DNA of 27,500 nt from Anaeromyces robustus (taxonomy: Eukaryota > Neocallimastigomycota > Neocallimastigomycetes > Neocallimastigales > Neocallimastigaceae), in the NCBI GenBank assembly GCA_002104895.1, contig MCFG01000134.1, positions 45,001 to 72,500 of the forward strand, given 5' to 3'. This document shows, piece after piece, positions 12,379 to 24,310 of the stretch. The translations under genes and the position numbers were made by a program. A model generated the notes under the pieces. That model saw nothing but the letters and a program-made list of their open reading frames with translations, did no database searches and was not told the DNA's origin. Positions within the stretch are counted from its first letter, which is position 1. Every line of letters starts with the position of its first letter.

Positions 12379-12477
12379 TAATAAATAAATAAGTAAATAA
12401 ATGAATAATAAATAAATAAATAAATAATAAATAAATAAATAAATAAAAAATAAATAAATAAATAAATAAATAATAAC

Positions 12478-12509
<32 letters not shown>

Positions 12510-12771
12510 CAAATAATAAATAAATAAATGTATTTAATCAATGTTGAGTATTTTTAAATCTTGGTATTTATTTATTTATTTATTATTTATTTATTTATTA
12601 TTTGATTATTATTAATTATTAATCAATTATGAATTTATTATATTTTTTTATTACTGATTATTATTATTTATTATTATTTATTTATTTACTTATTTATTAA
12701 TTGATTATTAATTATTATTTACTATTTATTTTTTTATATTTTATTATTAGTAATCTATTATTTAATTATTT

Positions 12772-12803
<32 letters not shown>

Positions 12804-12829
12804 TTATTTATTTATTTATTTATTTATTT

Positions 12830-12869
<40 letters not shown>

Positions 12870-12925
12870 TTTTTTATTTATTTATTTATTTTTATTTATT
12901 TATTTATTTATTATTATTATTTTTC
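12379..12925. repeat. TAAA array followed by complementary TTTA array (large inverted repeat)
   Basis: Left block (12379-12529) is TAAA/TAA units; right blocks (12565-12610 and 12661-12925) are TTTA/TTA units. A 26-bp exact inverted match (12504-12529 with 12585-12610, loop 55 bases) includes the non-repeat marker TCAAATAA/TTATTTGA, so the arms correspond in register and not only in composition. An open frame across the right block is an Ile/Tyr/Leu/Phe repeat artefact. Confidence 0.85.
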
Positions 12926-13776
12926 TTTTTTTATTATTTATTTATTTATATTTATTTATATTTGAAGATATTAATATATAATATTAAATTTTATTAGTAA
13001 TTAAAGTTTGGTAATTTTAAAAATTTCAATTTTATTTTAAATTAAGAATTATATATAATCATTAGATTTTATATATATAAATCATTTCCAAAATTCAATA
13101 AACTTAAAAATCTTTATAAAAAAATTAAGAATAATTTTTTAATTAATAATTTTTAATTACATTTGTTATTTGACTTCTGTATCTGTATCTATTATTATGG
13201 ATATTTGAAAATAAAAATAAAATGTCATAATAATAATAATAATAGTAATAATAAAAATATTATATTTATTATATACTAATAATAATATTCATCAATATAA
13301 CATTATTTTTATTATTTATATAATATTAACATTAGTTTTATAAAACCAATGTATTTTTACAATCTGTATATTTTAATAAAATTTGCTTTTTTTATTCAAT
13401 TCTTTTATATTTTTATATAATTTGTATTGAAAATAAACAAATTAGGTTATAAAAATATATATGTTTTTAAGCATAAATATATTAAGAATTCTAATAATTA
13501 AATAATTATTTATTTATTTAAATTATAATTATGAAATTGTTTTTATTAAAAAAGATTTTTTTTTAATATTTATCTCATTTCTTCATTATATTGAGTCATT
13601 TTATTTAAAATAAATAAAAAAATTATAAGAATTATATATCTGTATAAAAAAAATTTTTTTTTCGATATTTAAGTTTAAAATAGATTAAAGTTTTACTAAA
13701 ATATTTAAATTCATTTTTAAAACTTTATATATTATATTTCCTAATAACTCTTTCATACGTTTTATCTTACACTACT

Positions 13777-13778
<2 letters not shown>

Positions 13779-13814
<36 letters not shown>
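13779..13814. repeat. Poly-T tract of 36
   Basis: Uninterrupted T run about 1.2 kb upstream of chitin synthase C; could exclude nucleosomes, but nothing in the sequence ties it to a specific promoter. Confidence 0.9.
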
Positions 13815-13818
<4 letters not shown>

Positions 13819-14025
13819 ATAATTTTATGAAAAGTATTGAATATTAAGGATACATTTGAAGTGAAGTTGTAAATATTTATTGTGTATTTTATTAAGTAAT
13901 ATATATGGACTTTTTTTTTTAACTATTAAAAATAAATATTTAATTTTAAAATTTTTAACAAAAGGTTAAAAAATTAAAAATCAAAAATCAAAATATTTTT
14001 TCGAGTTATTTTCATAAAAGAAATA

Positions 14026-14057
<32 letters not shown>

Positions 14058-15023
14058 ATGGGAATAAAATATAAATTAAAAAAAAAATAATAATAGAAAT
14101 AATTAAATTAATATTTACAATTAAAAAAAAAAATTCATTAAGGAATTATATAAATGTAAATGATATGTATATATATACATATATAAAGATATATATAAAT
14201 ATATAATAAAAAATATATATTGTTGAAATCCAATATTGAAATATTTGTAGTTGTTAAAATAAAAAAGAAACTTTGAATTAAATGTTGAATAATATAGTAT
14301 TTATATATTCATTGGAAAACACGAAACATCAATATTTTAATTGAATATTTTATTACTAGTATTTTTGATATTTAAAAAAATATTATTATTAAAAAAAAAA
14401 TATCTAACACAAAAATATTCATACTAAATTATTTTTTTTTTTTTTAATATTTATATTTTTTTCCTAAATATTTTCTATACTATAATATTTTTTAAAGATA
14501 TATACATATATATATATAATCTTTCTATCTATAATTATTATAAAATAATAATTAATAATAAATTTTCTTTTGTTTTATATATATAATATATATATATATA
14601 AAATAAAAGAAAATTTATGATATTGAAGTAATACTACTATCGGGATAATTATATTTATACATATAATTTATATATATATGTATTATCAATATTGAAAAAT
14701 TTTTGAAGAATAATCATAAATTGAAATATTGAAATATTGAAATATAGAAATATAGAAAATATAAAAGTATAAAATACAAAAACAATATATATATATATAT
14801 TTATAATTTATTTTTTTAGAATATTTTAAAAAAATTTTGAAGGGCAAAGAAGAATAATTATAATAATACATCATAAAAAAAGAATATATATTATAAATAA
14901 ATAAGAAAAAAAAAAAAATAAATAGAAAATAAAAAATTAAATTTTGGAAAATAAATTATACCAATTCATTTATTTTTAATAGAAAAAAAAAGATAGATAA
15001 ATAGATAAATAAATAAATTAAAA

Positions 15024-18000
15024 ATGAGTGAAAATAAAGATAATAATAATAATAATATTAATATTACATTAACAGATGAAGATGATAAAGATGTTCCAAA
15101 ACTTTCCTTAACAACGGAATTCATTAATGAAATGGATATTCGTTTTAGTGGAGGTTATAAATCACCTTATACACTTTCACCTAATGATGTAGATAAACAT
15201 AATAAATATTGTTTAAATAATGGTGATAATGAATTTTTAAAAGAAGAAAAACAAAAACAAGCTAATATTCATATTCATCAACATCCTACTGCCCCTCCAA
15301 GAAGTGTAAGTCGTAAATATTTTGGTGATAACAATCATACTAATAATTTAGATGATGAATATGGTTCACGTGTTCAACTTACGTTTAATGATAATATTAA
15401 TAATAAAGATATACGTATTGTAGCAAGAAGTGCTAGTCGTATTCGTCGTCATACCAGTTATAATGTTAGAACTTTATCAAGAGATAATAATTTATTTAAA
15501 GGAAAACAAATTGTTTTAGATAAACCTCAAATGTCTACTCAATATGAAAATCGTGAAGGTAAACATGATGATAATTGTTGTTGTGGTATGGGTTGGTGGT
15601 CTTTAACAACAGTTATTATGACTTGTTGGATTCCTTCCTTTATGCTTAAAAAATATGGTGGTATGACTTCTCCTATGGTACAAAAAGCTTGGAGAGAAAA
15701 AGTAACTCTTTGTCTTTTAATTTTCTTACTTTGTGTTCTTTTAGGTTTCTTTACTTATTCTTTCACGACTACTTTTTGTAAAAAGGATCCTATTCCTTCT
15801 TTTTCTATTACAGATATTTCTAAATATCAACCACAAGTTAAACCTCATATTTTCATTATTAATGGTGAACTTTATGATTTTACGAAATATTTAAAAAATA
15901 ATAATGATCCTTATGCTGAAGAAGTTTTTGGTAATTATACGGGTAAAGATGCTACTTCTCTTTTCCGTTCACAAGATATTAAAACTTATCCTCAAACTTG
16001 TTTAGAACTTGCTCAAAAAAATAATATTGATAATGATACTATACCTACTTTCCCTTGTGCCGTTTCTTGGAATTCTAAAACTCAAGAAATTAATCAATGT
16101 TTCACCATTAAATCTTCAATGAAATTCCTTGGTCATGTAACCTATGATTGGGAAGAAATTAAATCTGGTAATCGTATTTTAATTAATGGTCAAGTAGCCG
16201 ATGTTACCGATTATTTAAAATCTTCTACTACTAAATTTTTAGGTAATAAAATTACTAAAATTTTAAAAGGTTATACTCAACGTGATGCTACTCGTAAATT
16301 TTATCAAACGGATGATGGTATTCTTGCTTCAGAATGTATTTCAGAACTTTTCCCTGTAGGTTATTTAAATCATCAAAATTCTGGTTGTTTCTTTGCTACT
16401 ACTGCTATGAATATGTCTGTATTTGTTATTTTACTTTATGTTTTAGTTAAATTTGTATTAGCTGTTATTTTCAGTTGGTTAATTTCTCATCGTTTAGGTA
16501 AATTAGAAAAAAAGGATAATATCAATCGACGTGGTATGGTAAGATCAACTTCATGGGAAGATTTAGAAAGTCCATTTAGTTTTGGTACTTTAGGTAGAGA
16601 TAATAATAATAATAATAATAATTCAAATCTTCAACCTTATGAATTTGATAATGCTCCTGCAAGTGCTAGTGTAGATCCTCCATCAAATATTTATTTAGAT
16701 GAATATGGTGATATTTATACTATACTTTTAGTTACTTGTTATTCTGAAAATGAAGATGGTATTAGAACAACATTAGATTCATTATCAAAAACAATGTATG
16801 ATAATAATTATAAATTATTATTTGTTGTTGCTGATGGTTTAATTAAAGGGGAAGGTAATACTAAAACAACACCTCAAATTATTGTTGATATGATTACTTT
16901 AGATAAACGTTATCCTCCAGTTCCAATTCCTCAAAGTTATATTGCTATTGCCGATGGTCCTAAAAGACATAATAAAGCTCAAGTTTATGTAGGTTGGTTT
17001 AATAAAACTCCTATTGTTGTCGTTGTTAAATGTGGTACTGAAAGTGAACAAAAAGCAGCTAAACCAGGTAATAGAGGTAAACGTGATTCTCAAATTATTG
17101 TTATGAACTTTTTCCAAAAAGTACTTTTTAATGATCCAATGACTCCATTAGAATTTGATCTTTTCACAAAAATTCATACATTAATGGGGGTTACCCCTGA
17201 TCTTTTTGAAATTATTTTGATGGTTGATGCTGATACTAAAGTTGCACCAGATTCTTTAGCTAGATTAGTAGCAGCTATGGTAGATGATCCTATGATTATG
17301 GGTCTTTGTGGTGAAACAAGAATTTCAAATAAATCAGATTCATGGGTAACTAAAATTCAAGTATTTGAATATTATATTTCACATCATATGAGTAAAGCTT
17401 TTGAATCTATTTTTGGTGGTGTTACTTGTTTACCAGGTTGTTTCTGTATGTATAGAATTAAAGCACCATTAGATGATGGTTATTGGCAACCTATTATTTC
17501 ACATCCTAATATTATTCAAGATTATTCTCAAAATGTTGTAGAAACTTTACATGAAAAGAATTTATTATTCTTAGGTGAAGATCGTTTCTTAACTACTTTA
17601 ATGCTTAAATCTTTCCCTTCACGTAAACTTATGTTTGTACCAAAAGCATATTGTAAAACTATGGTACCAGATACTTTCCCTGTTTTACTTAGTCAAAGAA
17701 GAAGATGGATTAATAGTACTATTCATAATTTATTTGAATTAGTTTTCGTTAGTCAATTATGTGGTATTTTCTGTTTCTCTATGCAATTTGTTATTGCTTT
17801 AGAATTATTTGGTACTTTAACATTACCAGCAGCTATTATATTTACATTGTAAGTTTTGAGTTTTGAATTTTTTTTCTTTTATTATTATATTAAAAAGAAA
17901 AAAATAATTATATATAGATTTGTTATTTTTATTATTTTATATATTTTATGCTTATTTTTATTATTTTATTATTATTACTGTTATTATTATTATTGTTATT

Positions 18001-18602
18001 ATTATTACTAAATATTATTATTATTATTACTATTATAATTATGATTATTATTATCATTATTATTATTATTACTAAATATTATTATTATTATTACTATTAT
18101 AATTATGATTATTATTATTATTATTATTATTATTATGATACTAATATTTAAAAAATCTCTATAAACTTTATATACTATTTTCTATTTTATTAGTATTTTA
18201 ATTATTGTTGCTATTTTTGGTCCGACAGTTCCAGTAGTTCCATTAATTATGTTAGCATGTATTTTAGGTTTACCAGCAGTATTAGTTGCTATTACTAGTA
18301 GAAGACTTGTTTATATTGCTTGGATGTTAATTTATTTATGTGCTTTACCAATTTGGAATTTCGTATTACCAGTTTATGCTTATTGGCATTTTGATGATTT
18401 CAGTTGGGGTGAAACAAGAAAAGTACAGGGTGATGATGGTTCAGGTCATGGTGCCGTTGAAAAAGCAGAAACTTTTGATATTAAACAAGTTCCATTAAGA
18501 AAATGGCAAGATTATGAAAAAGAACGTAGAAGAAACTTAACTGAAAATTGGGAAAAGAATATTAAGAGATGGAAAGGTCAATTATCCGTTATACAAGAAT
18601 AA
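15024..18602 (+). CDS. Chitin synthase, CHS3/class IV-type, copy C (complete)
   Basis: Exons 15024-17848 and 18194-18602 (donor GTAAGT, acceptor TTAG, phase 2) give 1077 aa. The start is bounded by an in-frame TAA at 15006. Order: Asn/Asp-rich then Arg/Ser-rich cytosolic N-terminus 1-185; hydrophobic segment 191-208; first span 228-248; loop with two b5-like modules at 274-314 ([18 protein letters not shown]) and 384-427 ([18 protein letters not shown]); second span 465-487; Ser/Asn-rich insert 494-556; GT2 domain with [19 protein letters not shown] at 735-737, [18 protein letters not shown] at 851-854, QRRRW at 891-895; C-terminal spans; [11 protein letters not shown]; short charged tail. 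All catalytic motifs are present. It lacks the N-terminal exon and Pro-rich tail of A and B and its single intron is elsewhere, so it is an older paralogue. Divergently oriented from B. Confidence 0.95.
17849..18193 (+). other. Intron of chitin synthase copy C (345 bp)
   Basis: Donor GTAAGTTTTG and acceptor CTATTTTATTAG; joining TT|T restores Phe and the frame continues 18 codons to the next Met. Without splicing the gene would stop at TAA just after the donor. The interior is an ATT/ATA array (about 17950-18135) in which a spurious Leu/Tyr frame is open. Confidence 0.9.
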
Positions 18603-18822
18603 AAGAAAAAAAAGTTAAATAACGAAAAATAAATAAAAAATAACAATAATAACAATAACATAAAAAAAATAAAAATATTATTCATATAAAAAAATTATAT
18701 GATTAACAAAAAAAAAAAAAAAAAAAGAACTATAAAACTTATATATCTTATATCTTTTTATTTTATATCTTTCATTTTTTACTTTTATATATTTATATAT
18801 GTTAAAGAGTAATAGTAATAAT

Positions 18823-18855
<33 letters not shown>

Positions 18856-19376
18856 GACCCATACCATTATATCATGATAATTATTATTGTCATAATAATT
18901 GCAACTATATATCAACTATTTACTCTTTTTTTTAAAGAAAAAAAAAAAAAAAAAAAAAACCTGTATATTTTATAAATAATGTATTTATTTATTTATTTAT
19001 TAAGCATTTATTTATTTTATTTAATATATATATTATTAAAATTTAAGAATATCATTAATTTTATAATATATAATATATAAATGTTTATTTCCTTTATTAT
19101 ATTACTTTTTTTTTATTATTATTTTTTTTAATTATTTTAATAGATTAAACAAGAAGTTATAATATTAATTAATTAATAAATAAATAATAAATAATAAATA
19201 ATAAAATATTAAATATTTAAATATTCTAAATAATTTATATTTAAATAAATTAATTGGTTGAATTAATTTGAATAAATAAATATATAGAATACAAAATTAC
19301 TTTTCAAGCAATAATTAATATTTTTTTAATAATAATAATAATAATTATAATAAGAATAATAAGAATAAGAATAAAA
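18603..19376. other. Spacer between chitin synthase C and PAAT-like gene
   Basis: Holds the 3' flank of copy C and the 5' flank of the next plus-strand gene. Several long A runs (for example 18708-18726, 18829-18855 and 18938-18959) and A/T simple sequence. Nothing else is visible. Confidence 0.7.
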
Positions 19377-20864
19377 ATGAAGAATATAATAAAAAATATA
19401 TACACAAATTGTACATTTAATGAAATTTCAAATGAAATTCTTTCAACTATTTTCTTAAAAAATAACAATGAGGTTCAAAGTATGGGTTAATAAAAATAAT
19501 GAATTTGATTATTATTAAATTTTATATTTATTTTAAATAATTATAAAGATATAAAATAAATTTATTACATTAAAATATAAAATAAAAATAATAGAATGAA
19601 CTAAAATAAAAAATAAATCTATTTTTTTTTTTTTTTCATAATTCTATAATTTAAAAGATTCAAAATTTCCAAATCATAAAATTGTTTTAAATTTACCAGA
19701 GGATAAACAAAAACCAATAATTGAAATTAAAGATAAAATTTTTTTCATTCCAAAACATCTTTATATTCAAAGTAACATAAGAAATATTGAACTGTATATA
19801 AATGAAGAATATATAAAAACAATTCGGGGAGAGCAAATCAATGTAGAATCAATGTTAGTATATTTTATATATATATATATAATATATTTTTTATAGAAAA
19901 ATAAAGATACAATATATATATATATTATATTTATTATATAAATAATGAGAATTTGAAATTAAAATATGTATTTTATTGTTATTATAAATATAAATATAAA
20001 TATAAATATAAATATAAATATAATAATGTATATTATATATATTATAACATTTATTAATATTAATATAAATATGAAATTTTATTAGTTGCTATTATGTACA
20101 TAGTTTTGATTTTAATTCAAGTAGAAATACTAATTCTATAAAAGTTAAGGTAAATTTTTAATATTATACATTTATTTATAATAAGTATTATAATATATTA
20201 TTTTTATAAATTTTAATATTAATAATAAAAATTATATTATTAATTTTAAAATGTTGTATTTATATTTATTTATTTATTTTTTTACAGTTCATTTCTTCTG
20301 CAGGAGCAGAATCAATTTGTATATATAATTTTAATTTATTATATGAAAATACAGAAATTAAGGTATCACCTAATATTGATACCTCAATTGATTTTAATAG
20401 TGTTCGAGAAATGTTATCAGGAATTCAAATTTCAGATGATGCTAAAAATATGTTAAATAATATTGAATCAAGTTCAAAAATGTTTAATTTAATGGGTATG
20501 GGAAATTTTAATTCTAATGAAATAAGTTCATCATTTTTTTCTATGGAAAATACATTACCTCAACTCAATGTTAATAATAAAGGGTTAGTATTAATATATT
20601 TAATATTTTAATATCTAAAAAAACTTTTAAAATAATAATTATTAATAAATCTTCTATATTGAACTTTTTTTCTTTTAAAAAAGAAATAGTGTAACTGAAC
20701 AAAAAATAATAAATGAAACAAATGCTGTTTCAAAAGAAAAAGGAAAAGAAAAAGAAAAGGAACAAAATAATGAAACAGAAATTATTTCTTATTTGAAAAG
20801 AATTGAATCAAGAATGGATACTATTGAAGCTAAACTTGATTTAATACTTTCAAAAATACAATAA
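19377..20864 (+). CDS. PAAT (C10orf88)-like protein, five exons
   Basis: Reconstructed by hand: exons 19377-19479, 19658-19853, 20086-20149, 20288-20583 and 20690-20864; donors GTATGG, GTTAGT, GTAAAT, GTTAGT; acceptors AAAAG, ATTAG, TACAG, ATAG. All phases agree and give 277 aa. Seen: residues 55-93 with RNIELYINEEYIKTIRGE; a following beta-rich part (ESICYYVHSFDF, then SAGAESICIYNFNLLYEN); a segment DFNSVREMLSGIQISDDAKNM (about 160-180); a Lys/Glu linker 234-250; and a C-terminal coiled coil with regular a/d positions L255, I258, M262, I265, L269, I272, I276. This order (RN-E-Y-GEEY-RG motif, 'V..ML...' helix, C-terminal coiled coil) is what I recall of animal PAAT, an ATPase linked to mitochondrial ABC transporters. 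The family call is from memory, not a search. The gene structure is more secure than the name. Confidence 0.6.
19984..20022. repeat. (ATAAAT)n hexamer run in an intron
   Basis: About six copies of ATAAAT within the second intron of the PAAT-like gene. Simple slippage repeat. Confidence 0.85.
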
Positions 20865-22199
20865 AATAAATAATAAATAATATTTTATAATACATTTAAT
20901 TGTAAAATACCCATATTATTTATTTATTTATTACTAATTTTATTTATAATTATTTATTATTTATTACATCTAAATTTTTTTCCACGAATAATAGTCATAA
21001 TATAATTATTATTATATTATTATAGTAAATTGTTTGTTATATGTAATAATTGTATATTGTTATAATTAATATCATAAATTAAAAAATAAAATAATAGATA
21101 AAGTTATTAAATTTATAACATTATAAAAGTAATATTAATAAATATTCCTTTTAAATTATTATAATAAAAATTTGAAATAATCTAGATTTTAAAATTATAA
21201 TAATTATAATACTTACTATCAAGTATTTTTAATTTTTGATACATTAAAAATATAAATAAATAAATAAATAAGTAAATAAATAAAAAACAATATTAAATAA
21301 ATAAAATAAATAGTTATATAGTATTTTTTTAAATAAAATTTTTAATAACTGAATTTTTTCTTTATTAGATATTTAAAATGAATAATTATTAGTTTTATAT
21401 AAAAATAAAATAGTATTAAGTATTCTTGACAATAATTTAATTTTTAATACTCTGATTATGATTTCTTAAATATTAATATTAAAATCAATATTTGTAATAT
21501 TATTATAATAAATATTTATTATTATTATAATTATTATTATTATTATTATTATTATAAATCTCATTAATATGTAATTTTTAATATTTATAAAGATTTATAT
21601 AATTATTTTTTATTATTTTTTCCCTTTTTTTGTTATTATTAAGTATTTTCATTATTCTTCAAAACTATATATTTATATATTATATAAATCATTTATTATC
21701 ATTACTTTTTTATACTATTTAGAAAATCTACTTTTTCATTATTCTTAAAAACTATATATTTATTTATTACATAAATTATTTATTAGCATTACTTTTTTAC
21801 TATTAGAAAATCTACATTTTTATTAATATTCATAAATGTGGTAACAGTTTTTATTATTATTATAATTATAAAAGTGGTACAAATTATAAGTTAATATTTT
21901 AGTATAATTTTTTTTAATAAATAAATAAAATAGATTTTCTATTTTTTAAAAAAATCTTATTTATATAAATAATAATTAAAAATGATTAAATGAAGATGTA
22001 ACAATTTTAAATAACCGTTTTTTTTTTATAATAAAAATATTTACAATTTTTAAAAGTAAATATTAATAATACATTTATATCCCTCATTCTTTTATTTATT
22101 ATAACAACTATGAAACATTTTTTTTTTTTTTAATTTATTTATTGGTTGATTTACATATTTATTATGGATTGATAAATTATAAACTAAACTAAAAAAATA

Positions 22200-22692
22200 A
22201 AATAATAATAATAAATAAATAAATAAATAAATAATAAATAATAAATAATAAATAATAAATAAATAAATAAATAATAAATTATAAATAATAAATAATAAAT
22301 TATAAATAATAAATAATAAATAATAAATAATAAATAATAAATAATAAATAAATAAATAATAAATAAATAAATAAATAATAAATAATAAATAATAAATAAT
22401 AAATAATAAATAATAAATAATAAATAATAAATAAATAAATAATAAATAAATAAATAAATAATAAATAAATAAATAATAAATAATAAATAATAAATAATAA
22501 ATAAATAAATAAATAATAAATAATAAATAATAAATAATAAATAATAAATAAATAAATAATAAATAAATAAATAAATAATAAATAATAAATAATAAATAAT
22601 AAATAATAAATAATAAATAATAAATAATAAATAATAAATAATAATAAATAATAAATAAATAAATAAATAATAAATAAATAAATAATAAATCA
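22200..22692. repeat. ATAA/ATA satellite with higher-order 200-bp periodicity
   Basis: Built only of AAAT and AAT steps mixed into 7-bp units (TAAATAA) and 4-bp units. The 127 bp at 22308-22434 recur exactly at 22508-22634, including the positions where 7-bp blocks switch to 4-bp blocks, so a 200-bp segment appears duplicated. The two long minus-strand frames across it (Tyr/Leu/Phe/Ile only) are artefacts of the repeat lacking stops. Confidence 0.92.
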
Positions 22693-23015
22693 TAATCATA
22701 ATCATAATAGGTCTTTTTTAATAATTTATTCATTTATTTATTATCTTGAACACTTTTATATTTCAATTGGTTTTATCAAAGTTCCGTTCTTTACTGTGAT
22801 AAACCATAATAATTAAATCTCAATTATGTGAATTGGATATTTAAGAATTTTCTTTTTATCCATAAAAAATTTTTTTGATAGAATATTCTAAAAGTTATAT
22901 ATTACAATATTATTAATTATTTATTATTTTGTGATAGAAATTATTAAAAAATTATTAAATAATTATTAAATAATTATAATGAATAATAATAATTATAATG
23001 AATAATAATAATAGT

Positions 23016-23017
<2 letters not shown>

Positions 23018-23062
<45 letters not shown>
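23018..23062. repeat. (TAA)n microsatellite, about 15 copies
   Basis: Uninterrupted trinucleotide run, followed by a degenerate TAA array to about 23100. Confidence 0.9.
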
Positions 23063-23063
<1 letters not shown>

Positions 23064-23176
23064 TAATAATAGTTGATAATAATAATAATAATAATAATAA
23101 ATAATTGATAATTGATAATAATATAGTTATATATGGTAATATGTAGTCATATTCTAACTTTTATTAATATTATTTA

Positions 23177-23254
23177 AAATGCAAAATAATTAACATTAAT
23201 TATTTTGCATTTATAAATATAAATTACTTATTTATTTATAAATAAGTAATTTAT
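23177..23254. repeat. Two adjacent perfect 36-bp hairpins
   Basis: Hairpin 1 is 23177-23212: left arm AAATGCAAAATAATTAA, loop CA, right arm its exact complement. Hairpin 2 is 23219-23254: left arm ATAAATTACTTATTTAT, loop TT, exact complement. Each has 17-bp arms and a 2-base loop, separated by only 6 bases. No coding frame or target-site duplication is evident. Confidence 0.8.
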
Positions 23255-24272
23255 GCTCATAATTTATTATATTTTTAAAATAAATAAAAAAGCCATAATT
23301 CATAACATTTCATTGTTAAGGATTTTTATTTATGCTCTTTTTTTTTATTATTTTTAATTGTAATTTATTTAAAATATAAATTTTTATATTTATAATATAT
23401 TATAATATATTATAATATATTATTATATATTATATATAATTCATATATAAAATAGACGTTAAACAACATTATTTATTTTTTATTTTTTATTTTTTATTTT
23501 ATATTATTTCTAACCTGAAAATTATAGGAATTTTTTTTTTTTTCTTCTCATTTTCTTCTTATAAAATTTTAATTTATTTTGGTAAATTGATTATAAATTA
23601 AAATAGCTTATATTTAATTATTTCATTATTAAATAGAATTCCTAATTAATAAATTTTTTAATATATATATTTAATTTATTTACAATCAATTTTATTATAT
23701 ATTTAATATATTATAAAATTATTATAAATTAATTTATTATGTAACTCCAAATTTTAATATATAATCATCCTGCTCAAAATTTAATAATCAAAATAGAATA
23801 ATCAAAAAATATAAATTATAATTTAATTAATATAAATTATAATTCATTATTAATGCTAAAATCATAGTAATAAAAATTTTGTTACAAGATTTAAGAATTT
23901 ACTAAAATGAAAATTTTTTTTAGAATTTTCATTTTGTTCTTTTTTTTATTATTATTATTATTTTTTTATAGATTAATATATATAAAGTTTTATTATAAAA
24001 GATTTCACATTTTCTTTAATTTTTTTTTTCTTTTTTTTTTTAATATTTTTATAAAAAAAAAAAAATTAAAGAAAAAGGAAATATATATAAAACATATTAT
24101 ATCATAAATAAAAATATAAGATATATTATTTTACATATTTACATTTTAAATGTGTGAAAGTAATTAAAATAAATTGATAAAATTATAAAAGAAATGTATA
24201 TATAATTAAAAACAAAATAATACCAATAATTATAATAAACCATTAGTATTTTTATTGAAAAAAAAAATACTA

Positions 24273-24310
<38 letters not shown>

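Larger units (their letters stand above)
8828..15023. other. Large A/T-rich intergenic region between divergent chitin synthases B and C
   Basis: 6.2 kb separates the divergent start codons of B (minus) and C (plus), so both promoters must lie in it. It holds poly-A/T tracts, TA dinucleotide tracts, ATT and TAAA arrays and several perfect inverted repeats. There is no frame with coding character, no recognisable tRNA or rRNA and no mobile-element protein. TATA-like strings are everywhere and uninformative at this composition. Confidence 0.8.

Noticed and set aside
12701-12997. 98-codon plus-strand frame rich in Ile/Leu/Phe/Tyr
   Set aside because: Translation of the TTTA array; pure repeat composition.
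8828-15023. TATA-box promoters and Pol II terminators
   Set aside because: TATA-like and poly-A-signal-like strings occur throughout A/T-only DNA and cannot be assigned to a gene from sequence alone.
17948-18151. 67-codon frame between the two exons of chitin synthase C
   Set aside because: Lies in the spliced intron and is a translation of an ATT/ATA array.
19407-19455. F-box-like string EISNEILSTIF at the N-terminus of the PAAT-like protein
   Set aside because: Only the first few positions fit an F-box; the following residues and the next exon do not continue the motif.
22092-22733. Two long minus-strand open frames (213 and 173 codons) of Tyr/Leu/Phe/Ile
   Set aside because: They are translations of the ATAA/ATA satellite, which has no stop on that strand; no non-repeat content or homology.
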